DNA of 64,000 bases, taken from positions 698,501 to 762,500 of the forward strand of contig JADJNH010000005.1 in the NCBI GenBank assembly GCA_016714365.1. The letters run 5' to 3'. Made by a program: the position numbers and the translations under genes. Below, one piece after another: positions 26,901 through 34,704 of the stretch. Source of the DNA: Candidatus Vicinibacter affinis (lineage in GTDB: Bacteria > Bacteroidota > Bacteroidia > Chitinophagales > Saprospiraceae). Every line of letters starts with the position of its first letter. Positions within the stretch are counted from its first letter, which is position 1. The notes beneath the pieces are model-generated. The model made no database searches. It saw only the letters and a program-made list of their open reading frames with translations, and was not told the DNA's origin.

Positions 26901-28965
26901 GGGATACTATTATCAAAATGATGCATGTTTTGCATGTCATCCTACCGGGGATGCAGATTTTAAATTCGATCACAATACGACCGGATTTCCATTAACCGGA
27001 GCCCATCAGGTGGTTAATTGTCAAGAATGCCATAGTAAAGGATTTAAAGGCACTTCGACCGTTTGTGTCGATTGCCATCAATTGGATTTTGATCAATCCA
27101 TTAATCCCAAACATAAAGATTTAGGTTTTCCTACAGACTGTGCTTCCTGTCACACAACTCAAGCAGGATGGATGCCGGCGCGTTTTGATTTGCACAGTAA
27201 TTACTATGTCCTTGACGGAGCACATGCAGCCATTGCCAATGATTGTAATACCTGTCACAAAGGTGATTATAATAATACCCCAAACACGTGTGTTGGTTGT
27301 CACTTAGAGCAGTTTAACAGCTCTTTAAATCCTAATCACAAGGATTTAATGATTCCTACGGATTGTGCTTCATGTCACACCACCACTCCGGGGTGGGCAC
27401 CTGCCAGGTTTGATATTCACAATACTTATTATCCTTTAAATGGTGCTCATGCAAAAATTGCAAATGACTGTGTTTTGTGCCATAATGGTAATTACAACAA
27501 TACCCCGAACACTTGTGTAGGGTGCCATCAGGAAGATTATAATAATACAAAGGATCCAGATCATAAAGTGGCTCAATTTCCTACCGACTGTGCTACATGC
27601 CACAGTGAAAATGCATGGGTCCCTTCCACATTTAATCACGATGGATTGTATTTTCCAATTTATTCAGGAACCCACAAAATGCTTTGGGATAAATGTGTAG
27701 ATTGTCACACTAATCCTACCGATTATAAACAATTTACTTGCATCGGGTGTCACATCAACCCGGAAACTGATGAAGATCATTTGGGTGTAGGTGGGTATAT
27801 TTACGCAAGCTTTGCATGCTTAGCTTGTCATCCTACCGGAGAAAAGAAAATGGCTTTTGACCACAATCTAAGTCAGTTTCCTTTGACGGGTGCACATAAA
27901 GTAGTTGACTGCAAGGAATGTCATATGAATGGCTACAAGGGAACCCCTACAGAATGTAATCAATGCCATTTAAATGATTACAATAATTCATCAAACCCAA
28001 GTCACGTAAATCTTAATCTTTCAACTGATTGCGCTTCGTGTCACACTACTGCGCCAGGTTGGGAGCCGGCCCGCTTTGATATTCATGATAATTTCTATGT
28101 GTTAGATGGGGCGCATGCAAGTATTTCGAATGATTGCAAGGCATGTCATCATGGAAATTATAACAACACACCAAGCACATGTGTAGGCTGTCACAATACA
28201 GATTATAATAATTCTTTAAACCCAAGGCATGCCTCCTTAAACATTCCAAAAGACTGTGCCAATTGCCATACTACTGCTCCTGGCTGGGCGCCAGCTACTT
28301 TTGACATCCATAATAACTATTTCGTACTTGATGGAGCACATGAACCTGTTGCAAAAGATTGTTTTATTTGTCATAAGGGCAATTATAACAATACACCAAA
28401 CACATGTGTAGGGTGTCATTTGGCTGATTTTAATTCTTCTGTTAATCCAAACCACGTCAGTTTAAATATTCCTAAAGATTGCGCCAGTTGTCACACCACT
28501 GCTCCAGATTGGGAGCCTGCTACTTTTGGAATACACAACAATTATTATGTTTTAGCAGGGGCTCATGCGATTATTGCCAATGATTGTGCAACTTGTCATC
28601 ATGGTGATTACAATAACACCCCAAATACATGTTATGGTTGTCACCAGATTGATTACAATAACACCAATAATCCGGATCATCAGGCTGCTAATTTTCCGAC
28701 TACTTGTGCGACATGTCATAGCCAATCTGCCTGGACTCCTGCTAATTTCAACCATGATGGATTGTATTTTCCAATTTATTCTGGCAAGCACAAGGATGAA
28801 TGGAATCAATGTTCAGATTGTCATACTAACTCCACCAATTATAAAATTTTTAGTTGCTTTTCCTGTCATCCTAAGGGAGAAATGGATAATGAGCACAATG
28901 GTGTAAATGGATATTCTTACAACAGTGCAGCTTGTTATTCATGTCATCCGAAGGGTAAAAAATAA
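23947..28965 (+). CDS. 67-heme giant c-type cytochrome, exported, modular
   Basis: The protein has 1,672 residues. A cleavable signal peptide (about 1-21, ending LSAQ) is followed by 67 CxxCH motifs by direct count, about one heme per 25 residues. From residue 328 to the end the chain is built from three kinds of three-heme module. A is 71 residues (CLACHPTG then FDHNTTGFPLTGAH). B is 75 residues (CASCHTT.PGW.PARFD then NNTPNTCVGCH). C is 76 residues (CASC.. then YSGKHKGVWN and NPETDEDH). The order is ABC, ABC, ABC, ABBC, ABBBC and a one-heme stub. Conserved histidines outside CxxCH can act as distal ligands. There is no T9SS domain or lipobox, so surface location is not proven. I infer long-range electron conduction across or beyond the outer membrane. 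Confidence 0.9.
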   Translation: MQGLSFKIALLLFGTVILSAQSPHGPKLSIDCAKCHSSTSWSFDQKQAIFSHDSTDFSLKGQHKALDCRSCHESLKFEEAKTNCNSCHLDVHNQTVGLSCERCHTEASWIVDNITEIHDRTNFPLIGVHKSINCNLCHLSETNIRFNPIGINCIDCHRKDFDKTKNPDHQKNHFSTNCTDCHSLTEQDWVTDKVDHGFFPLEQGHDLKDCAKCHKSATYSDISRECIACHQADYQNTKNPDHQAAGFPKDCANCHTLAPDWKPAQYSAHDVFFPIYSGKHKNKWIQCQDCHKNPTDFNSFTCVSCHKNPETDKEHEKVNGYVYNDQACLACHPSGSSEQTFDHNSTGFVLNGGHQGVDCLKCHDKGFKGTPSTCISCHQEDFNKTVNPDHKQLGLSNDCASCHTTTPGWMPARFDNHNNYYVLQDAHALIANDCKACHNGDYKNTPNTCLGCHQADFNNTKDPDHKAGQFPTDCASCHSQKAWQPSTFDHDGQHFPVFSGKHKGVWNQCLECHNNPSDYRQYSCTICHLNPETDKEHDGIGGYVYQNNACLACHPTGDADFKFDHNTTGFPLTGAHQQTNCLECHSKGFKNTPSECVACHQNDFDQSINPKHKDIGLSTDCISCHTTQPGWTPAKFDVHNNYYVLQDAHAIIANDCKVCHNGNYQNTPNTCVGCHQGDFNNAKDPDHLAGKFPTDCASCHNQKAWEPSTFNHDGMHFPIYSGKHKGVWNKCAECHLNPSDYRQFSCTVCHTNPETDEDHKGIGGYVYENNACLACHPTGDADVKFDHNTTGFSLTGAHLQANCLECHANGFKNTPGECVACHQTDFDQSLNPKHKDLGISTDCATCHTTQSGWNPARFDIHNNYYVLQDAHALIASDCKACHNGNYQNTPNTCVGCHLTDYNNTKDPNHMAAQFPNDCASCHNQKSWEPSTFDHDTRYFPVYSGKHKGVWNQCIECHTNPSNYQQFSCTVCHLNPETDEDHKMVGGYYYQNDACFACHPTGDADFKFDHNTTGFPLTGAHQVVNCQECHSKGFKGTSTVCVDCHQLDFDQSINPKHKDLGFPTDCASCHTTQAGWMPARFDLHSNYYVLDGAHAAIANDCNTCHKGDYNNTPNTCVGCHLEQFNSSLNPNHKDLMIPTDCASCHTTTPGWAPARFDIHNTYYPLNGAHAKIANDCVLCHNGNYNNTPNTCVGCHQEDYNNTKDPDHKVAQFPTDCATCHSENAWVPSTFNHDGLYFPIYSGTHKMLWDKCVDCHTNPTDYKQFTCIGCHINPETDEDHLGVGGYIYASFACLACHPTGEKKMAFDHNLSQFPLTGAHKVVDCKECHMNGYKGTPTECNQCHLNDYNNSSNPSHVNLNLSTDCASCHTTAPGWEPARFDIHDNFYVLDGAHASISNDCKACHHGNYNNTPSTCVGCHNTDYNNSLNPRHASLNIPKDCANCHTTAPGWAPATFDIHNNYFVLDGAHEPVAKDCFICHKGNYNNTPNTCVGCHLADFNSSVNPNHVSLNIPKDCASCHTTAPDWEPATFGIHNNYYVLAGAHAIIANDCATCHHGDYNNTPNTCYGCHQIDYNNTNNPDHQAANFPTTCATCHSQSAWTPANFNHDGLYFPIYSGKHKDEWNQCSDCHTNSTNYKIFSCFSCHPKGEMDNEHNGVNGYSYNSAACYSCHPKGKK
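24928..28932 (+). repeat. In-gene tandem repeat: 666-bp units with 225-bp sub-unit expansions
   Basis: The codon for the first Cys of the A module recurs at 24928, 25594, 26260, 26926, 27817 and 28933. Spacings are 666, 666, 666, 891 and 1116 bases, that is 666, 666+225 and 666+2x225. The extra 225-base copies are B modules starting at 27364, 28255 and 28480. An older C-like module of 77 residues precedes them at 24697. The copies differ at many synonymous sites, so they are established duplications, not an assembly stutter. Confidence 0.9.
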
Positions 28966-28972
28966 AGACATT

Positions 28973-30637
28973 TTGCACAAGACATTTTTGTTGTTTTGTT
29001 TTTTTATAGTTTTGGCTGCCACAAATTTGATGGCCCAGTCAAAATATAAAATTATTGAAGGAGTAATTTCATATAAGAATGCCAACAACATTTATGTAAA
29101 ATTTTATTCTACACAGGAATTGAATATTGGGGACACTTTATATTTAAAAAATGACAATACAAACGCACCTGCGTTTAAAATTCAGCATAAATCATCCATT
29201 TCTTGTGTGTGCAATCAAATTGGAAATTTTGATATTACGACTGGCTTAAAGGTGTATGCTAAAATATTGCAAAAGGAAATACAAAGCAATCCAGTTCAGC
29301 ACTTAGATTCTTTAAATAAAAATAATGAAGTTCAGGATCTTGAAATTCTTGCCAATGTTCAGGATTCAATCAATTTGGTAAAGCAAAATGAAAAAAGGTC
29401 AGCACGAAAAGAGTTGATCAACGGTAGATTTTCTTTTTCTACCAACGGTGATCTGGACAATCCTGAACAATCCAGATTTACCCGAATAAGAATCTCCAAC
29501 TCGTTTAACATCAGCCATATCAATTCATCTAAATTTTCTTTTCAAAGCTATTTGACTTACCGACATCGCTTTGGCATTGATCAGAATGAAGTTGGTTTTT
29601 TTGATGACTTTAAGGTCTATACCCTTGCTGCAGGATATGAGATAAATTCGAAAAGTAATATTTGGTTTGGTCGAAAGATAAATTCAAATATTGCAAATAT
29701 GGGAGCCCTTGATGGAGTTCAATATGAACATACAATTGGTAAATTGGTAGCTGGAGTGTTAGCAGGTACCAGACCAGATGTATTTAACTATGGATTCAAC
29801 GGCAAATTAGCACAAGCAGGTCTCTACCTTGTGCAAAATACTGATACTAAGAATGGGTTGACGCAAACATCTCTTGCATTTGTGGAGCAACATTTTGCAG
29901 GAAAGGTAGACAGAAGATTTACCTATTTTCAGCACAGCAATAACCTTATAAGAAATCTGAATTTATTTCTTTCTGTTGAATTGGATTTGTATCAGCGTAT
30001 TCAGGAGAATAGTAAGCAAACTTTAAGACTCACTAGTTTTTATTCCAATCTACGATATAGAATAAATCGTCGTATTTCAATCCAGGCCTCTTACGATAAT
30101 CGCCGGAACGTTATTTATTATGAGTCCTTCAGAAATATTGTAGATCAACTTTTAGCTCAGGAAACCAGACAAGGTTTAAGATTCCAGATTAATTATGCAC
30201 CCATAAGATTTGTTTCTATAAATGCGAGTACTTTTTTAAGATTTCAAGGTATTAATGCCACTCCGACTACCAATCACATGCTGAACTTAAACTTTGCAAA
30301 TATTCCTGGCACAAAGATTTCAGCATCTCTGTCAGCAAATTATCTTGAGACTGAATACATCAAGGGTACAACTCTGAGTGGAAGAGCTTACAGAGACTTT
30401 TTCAAATCTAAACTTACTGTTGAATTAAATTATCGTCAAAGCAATTATACGTATGTCGGCTCAGAACAGACAATTCAGCAAGATATTGCAGGATTAAGTC
30501 TGAGTTATCAGATCAGCAGATTATCCTCCATTTTGTTAAATTTTGAATCAGGATTTGGAGATGGCTCGGAGTATAACCGCTATTTTGTTACTTATTTACA
30601 AAGATTTAAAAACAAGAAAAAATCCAATAATAAATGA
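28973..30637 (+). CDS. Predicted outer-membrane beta-barrel associated with the multiheme cytochromes
   Basis: The frame is open from 28907, but those codons lie within the cytochrome gene. I choose the TTG at 28973, which gives 554 residues beginning with a clear signal peptide (HKTFLLFCFFIVLAA, cleavage near MAQ); an ATT at 28970 is an alternative. An N-terminal soluble region (about 22-130, with a CVC motif) precedes about 400 residues of alternating polar/hydrophobic strands rich in Tyr, Phe, Asn and Arg, typical of an outer-membrane barrel. By analogy with porin-cytochrome conduits (MtrB/PioB type) it may house or dock a cytochrome. No sequence family is recognised and no TonB box or plug is visible. 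It overlaps the lipoprotein gene by 4 bases. Confidence 0.65.
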   Translation: MHKTFLLFCFFIVLAATNLMAQSKYKIIEGVISYKNANNIYVKFYSTQELNIGDTLYLKNDNTNAPAFKIQHKSSISCVCNQIGNFDITTGLKVYAKILQKEIQSNPVQHLDSLNKNNEVQDLEILANVQDSINLVKQNEKRSARKELINGRFSFSTNGDLDNPEQSRFTRIRISNSFNISHINSSKFSFQSYLTYRHRFGIDQNEVGFFDDFKVYTLAAGYEINSKSNIWFGRKINSNIANMGALDGVQYEHTIGKLVAGVLAGTRPDVFNYGFNGKLAQAGLYLVQNTDTKNGLTQTSLAFVEQHFAGKVDRRFTYFQHSNNLIRNLNLFLSVELDLYQRIQENSKQTLRLTSFYSNLRYRINRRISIQASYDNRRNVIYYESFRNIVDQLLAQETRQGLRFQINYAPIRFVSINASTFLRFQGINATPTTNHMLNLNFANIPGTKISASLSANYLETEYIKGTTLSGRAYRDFFKSKLTVELNYRQSNYTYVGSEQTIQQDIAGLSLSYQISRLSSILLNFESGFGDGSEYNRYFVTYLQRFKNKKKSNNK

Positions 30638-31389
30638 AACTAAATCAATTCATTTTAGCACTTTTTGTAATCATATTCATGGCATGTGATTCAAAACCAA
30701 AAGTGATCGTGGCAGATGATCGAACAGACACCTCTATGGAATCAACCTCAGATAATAAATCAGAATTAACTGGTGAAGCTGCCCCGGATGTACACCAGGT
30801 GATCGTTGGTGAGATTTTAAATACAGAAAGATATACCTATGCTGAAGTTACGGAGAATCAGGAGAAATTTTGGATAGCTGTGCCCAAACAAGATCTCGTG
30901 AAGGGTCATACTTATTATTACAGAGGTGGTTTAAAAAAGACGAATTTTCAAAGTCAAGAATTCAATCGGGTTTTTGAAGTTGTGTATTTGGTATCCAATA
31001 TTATAGATTCAAAAGAGCACCCCGGAGGTAATATAGGGGACAGCAAACAACTTGAAAATACTCCCTCCAATGGCAATAGAACTAAATCAGTAGCTGGCAG
31101 TATTAAGTTGTCTGAGTTGATTCAGAATAAAGCCAAATATGCAGGAAAAACTGTACTAATTAGTGGTCAATGTGTGAAGGCTAATTATCAAATTATGGGT
31201 AAGAATTGGTTTCATCTTCAGGATGGAAGTGAAGTTTCCGGAAAAAAGTCTGATCTGACTGTAACCTCAGCAGATGCAATCCAAATGGGAGAACAAGCAG
31301 TGTTCGAGGGTAAAATTGTTTTGAATAAAGATTTTGGAGCAGGATACAAATATGAGATCATCATGGAAGATGCTGTTCTAAAAAAATAG
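30634..31389 (+). CDS. Lipoprotein with two OB-fold-like segments, end of the cytochrome operon
   Basis: This 251-residue protein has a lipoprotein signal (lipobox around FMACD, Cys18 or so). After a low-complexity acidic linker come two similar-sized beta-rich regions: about 55-125 (QVIVGEILNTERYTYAEV, KFWIAVP) and about 150-250 (GKTVLISGQCVKANYQIMGKNWFHLQDG, AVFEGKIVL). Both resemble the OB-fold or NrfJ-like domains often found beside multiheme cytochromes, with a WxxLQDG motif. I infer an accessory role such as cytochrome or metal handling on the outer membrane. There is no heme motif. The gene ends 15 bases from the convergent ccsBA stop. Confidence 0.6.
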   Translation: MKLNQFILALFVIIFMACDSKPKVIVADDRTDTSMESTSDNKSELTGEAAPDVHQVIVGEILNTERYTYAEVTENQEKFWIAVPKQDLVKGHTYYYRGGLKKTNFQSQEFNRVFEVVYLVSNIIDSKEHPGGNIGDSKQLENTPSNGNRTKSVAGSIKLSELIQNKAKYAGKTVLISGQCVKANYQIMGKNWFHLQDGSEVSGKKSDLTVTSADAIQMGEQAVFEGKIVLNKDFGAGYKYEIIMEDAVLKK

Positions 31390-31404
31390 CTCCTTTTTGT
31401 TTGA

Positions 31405-34400
31405 CTATATCATAAACCCGCTTTTAAATTTTCTTTTGTAATTTATGTAGGCGAATAAACTTAAGAGAGCAAGAATTGAGGCAGTATAATATACTACCGG
31501 GGGAATTGGCACCGGGTCCCCTGCTGCATAAGAATGCAGTCCTGATAAATAATAATTAACACCGTAATAGGTCATGATCACTGTCGCAAATCCAAACAAG
31601 CTTGCAAAATTATAAGCAAACATACCTTGTAAGGCTGGAATAAACCGCATGTGTAAAATAAAGGCATAAACTAAAATCGTAACCAGTGCCCAGGTTTCTT
31701 TGGCATCCCATCCCCAATACCTACCCCAGGATTCATTAGCCCATACGCCTCCTAAATAGGTTCCTATGCTGACCATTATTAGTCCACTGGTGATGGTAAT
31801 TTCGCTTACAATGGTTAATTCCTGAATAGATCTTTTAATCACATTTGTATTGGATGAATTAGCCAACGTCATCAATAGCAAATTCAACATACCGATCACT
31901 GCACCCAGCATAAGGAAGCCATAACTTCCGGCTTCCATGGAAACATGGATGGTTAACCAATACGATTTTAAGACTGGAACCAAGGGAGTTATTTCCGGAT
32001 CAAGCCAACTCATGCTTGCAACCAATAAAATAGTGGCCGCCAATATACAAGTTGCAGTGAGGCCTCCAATTGACTTTCTCGAAAAAATCAAACCTGCCAG
32101 CATTGTGGTCCATGCTATATAAATCATGGATTCATAGCCATTGCTCCAGGGGGCATGACCTGAAACATACCATCGCATACCTAATCCGGTTGTGTGAAAA
32201 AGGAAAGCAATAAACAATATGTAGAAGGCGAATTTTGCAATACTGCTGCTTTTAATTTTCTGACTAAATACACTGTAGATGAACAGGGCGAGGAGAATTA
32301 ATCCGAGAAACCCATAAACTTTTAGCAGGACAGAAAAAACCTTTAGTTTATTTAACCATAATTCCGTTTTAATTTGAGTGTCTGAGGGCATGATGGAACC
32401 TGAAACAGATTTTTGAAAATCCGAAAGCTTTACCAGTAATTGATCCGGTTTTGACCAATCTCTTGTGTCAAATGATTCAGTTAATGCGATGGCATATTCT
32501 TTAAAAAAGTCTTTCACAAATCCTGATGGAATATTGATATTATCCTCTGTTTCCGCAGGAGAAATCCAGGTGTTCTTTGGGTCATTGACCAACGGTAAAA
32601 TTTTCATTAGTCTTGCAGAAAAAACCATGTTTGCAATATTTACTTTTTCATCTAGTTTGATGACTGCCTTTTCCAAGGTTCCATGGTCTTTTGGGTTCAT
32701 AGCCTGAGCTGAACGAACAAATTCTTTTAATTTGTAAGATCCCTCCTCATTGAAAAAATTTCTATAAGTTGTTAAGCCTTCCTTCACTCCCAACGTCTTT
32801 AGAATTTCAGGATGATTACCTGTATGTATTAAGGGTACCCTTTCCCAGGTTTCAGGAGAAAGGATCATGGACATAAAAATTTCTTCTGCGGTGTGACCGA
32901 AGAGTTGATCATTCTTTGAAATTTTTCGCAGTACTTCACTTGCCAATGTATTGAATGGCTTAAACCTACCTTCAAAATCCTGGACGACTATCTTCCCTAA
33001 TTTTTCAGCATGATCTTTACTAATTGCAAAAATTGGTTGAGCATTTTCAACATTGGCTTTTAAGGCTGTGTTAAAATGAAAAGAGAAAAGGATAATAATT
33101 AGGAGAGATTTTTTTTGCATTTCTAATTCTTGGAGTTTGTTCATCAAATATGCGAATCGTGTTTTAGGAAGAAAGAAAACGAGTATGAGTCCTAAGGTGA
33201 ATAGGATGTACCCTATATATGAAATCCACGTACCCCATAGGTCATGATTGACACTCAGATAAGTCCCCAACTCATCCTGATCAAAGGATGATTGAAAAAA
33301 TCGATAACCCTTATAATCTAATACATGATTCATATAAATTCGTTGATCTCTTCGGTAATTATCAGCATCATCTACCAGTGTTACCTCACTTGCATAGGAG
33401 GAAGGGTTGTCAGTTCCCGGATACCTATCGAGAATGAAATCATTCAATTTAATTGAGAATGGAACTTTTATTTTTTTAGATCCATAGGAGATACCCAATT
33501 TAAAATCTTCAGTTTCAATAAATTTGGATTCACCTTCCTCGCCTTTTCTACCCAATAAATTTATGGGAGTAGTTTTATTATCAACGGTAACATTCAGTTG
33601 CAGCGCAACCATGCTTTCATTTTTGACTTTTGGATCTTTTGATTCGGTTATCAGTTTTGCAGATGGAGCAAATTCTGCAATTACAAAATTGGAACTACCT
33701 AATGAATATAAAGATCTTGTTTTCAAAGAATGATAATTGTTTCCCGGATAAAGAGTGTCGAGCTTTTGAGTAGCCATAACCATTTGGGTTATGGGTTGGT
33801 CTGTTTTAAAAAGAAGAGAATCATTCTTAAACAGGATGTTTACATAACCGGGAATTTCTTCATTACTGAAATTAATTCTTGCACTCCCTATATTTAATTT
33901 TTCACCTTTTTTTATATGATACTCTTCCCGCCCTCTTGCTCCACCAACGACCACTTTAAGGATGGTGGTACCTTCAGGATCATCAACCATTTGTTCTACA
34001 GGATTGGGTATAAAATTTGTAAGTTCAGTTTCTATAAGTTTATCCCCAATCTGATAACTTTCCTTAAACTTATTATTTCCCAAACTTGCGAAGAGAACCG
34101 GTTCTTCAAAAGAATAGGATTTACCGTTCATAATGAGTTTAAAATTCAGGTAGGTCTCAGCAGAAATAAATTCATTAGAGGATTTATTTTCACGTATGTG
34201 CATCATTCCTTCATAACCAAAGTATCTGGTCACACCGGCACCTATAATAATTAAAATTATTGCAGAGTGAAAAATTAGGGATGCCCATTTTTTTTGAGGG
34301 ATCAATCTAAATCTATCAATATTGACCATTATGCAAAGTCCAAAGAGTATGAGCAGCCACTCAAACCAAAAAGACTTGAAAATAATTTTTTGTGCGGAGC

Positions 34401-34533
34401 TGGTACCAAAATCATTTTCAATAAAAGTTGCTGCGCCTATAGCGAATGCAAATAGTAGCATGTAGATTGCGGCAGCTTTTGTTGAAAAAAGAATGTCACG
34501 TAACCTAATGAAAAATTTAATAATTGTAGACAT
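31405..34533 (-). CDS. ccsBA: Cytochrome c biogenesis protein CcsBA (ResB-CcsA fusion)
   Basis: The protein has 1,042 residues. The N-terminal ResB/CcsB part has four membrane spans around a large periplasmic domain (about 90-420). A long extracytoplasmic linker follows (about 490-740). The C-terminal CcsA part has about eight spans and the tryptophan-rich WWD heme-handling motif WGRYWGWDAKETWALV near residue 940. It exports heme and joins it to CxxCH apocytochromes (System II). It converges on the 90-heme operon with only 15 bases between, so co-location with its likely main clients is notable. A -7 box lies at 34557-34564. Confidence 0.9.
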   Translation of the reverse strand: MSTIIKFFIRLRDILFSTKAAAIYMLLFAFAIGAATFIENDFGTSSAQKIIFKSFWFEWLLILFGLCIMVNIDRFRLIPQKKWASLIFHSAIILIIIGAGVTRYFGYEGMMHIRENKSSNEFISAETYLNFKLIMNGKSYSFEEPVLFASLGNNKFKESYQIGDKLIETELTNFIPNPVEQMVDDPEGTTILKVVVGGARGREEYHIKKGEKLNIGSARINFSNEEIPGYVNILFKNDSLLFKTDQPITQMVMATQKLDTLYPGNNYHSLKTRSLYSLGSSNFVIAEFAPSAKLITESKDPKVKNESMVALQLNVTVDNKTTPINLLGRKGEEGESKFIETEDFKLGISYGSKKIKVPFSIKLNDFILDRYPGTDNPSSYASEVTLVDDADNYRRDQRIYMNHVLDYKGYRFFQSSFDQDELGTYLSVNHDLWGTWISYIGYILFTLGLILVFFLPKTRFAYLMNKLQELEMQKKSLLIIILFSFHFNTALKANVENAQPIFAISKDHAEKLGKIVVQDFEGRFKPFNTLASEVLRKISKNDQLFGHTAEEIFMSMILSPETWERVPLIHTGNHPEILKTLGVKEGLTTYRNFFNEEGSYKLKEFVRSAQAMNPKDHGTLEKAVIKLDEKVNIANMVFSARLMKILPLVNDPKNTWISPAETEDNINIPSGFVKDFFKEYAIALTESFDTRDWSKPDQLLVKLSDFQKSVSGSIMPSDTQIKTELWLNKLKVFSVLLKVYGFLGLILLALFIYSVFSQKIKSSSIAKFAFYILFIAFLFHTTGLGMRWYVSGHAPWSNGYESMIYIAWTTMLAGLIFSRKSIGGLTATCILAATILLVASMSWLDPEITPLVPVLKSYWLTIHVSMEAGSYGFLMLGAVIGMLNLLLMTLANSSNTNVIKRSIQELTIVSEITITSGLIMVSIGTYLGGVWANESWGRYWGWDAKETWALVTILVYAFILHMRFIPALQGMFAYNFASLFGFATVIMTYYGVNYYLSGLHSYAAGDPVPIPPVVYYTASILALLSLFAYINYKRKFKSGFMI

Positions 34534-34556
34534 GGTATTTACAAATCGGTAAAGGA

Positions 34557-34564
34557 CAAAGTTA
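34557..34564 (-). promoter_or_regulatory. -7 box for ccsBA
   Basis: TAACTTTG on the minus strand; the predicted start about 34552 would leave a 19-base leader before the ATG at 34533. The -33 region is weak. Confidence 0.4.
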
Positions 34565-34704
34565 GTTTATTCTAATGAAACCTGCACCCAGCATGGCCAA
34601 TATGTTTGGCCTTATACAAAAGCAAATCACAACTACCTAATTTAATTCAATAAGGAGAATTCGTGAAAATTAAAATCACTTAACTAATAGTCAAATTAAA
34701 CTTT

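Noticed and set aside
24213..28906. Many long antisense or shifted open frames across the giant cytochrome gene
   Set aside because: They recur with the heme repeat and follow from its codon pattern; none has a start signal, and the sense frame carries 67 CxxCH motifs.
24697..28938. Regular repeats considered as a CRISPR array or satellite
   Set aside because: The repeat units are 666 and 225 bases, wholly in frame and coding for heme modules; there are no short identical repeats with unique spacers.
28973..30637. TonB-dependent receptor or SusC
   Set aside because: Too short, with no plug domain or TonB box.
34598..34615. GGCCAA...TTGGCC inverted repeat between ccsBA and the MORN-caspase gene as a terminator
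   Set aside because: Only six base pairs and no U-tract on either strand; too far from the stop codon of any gene reading toward it.
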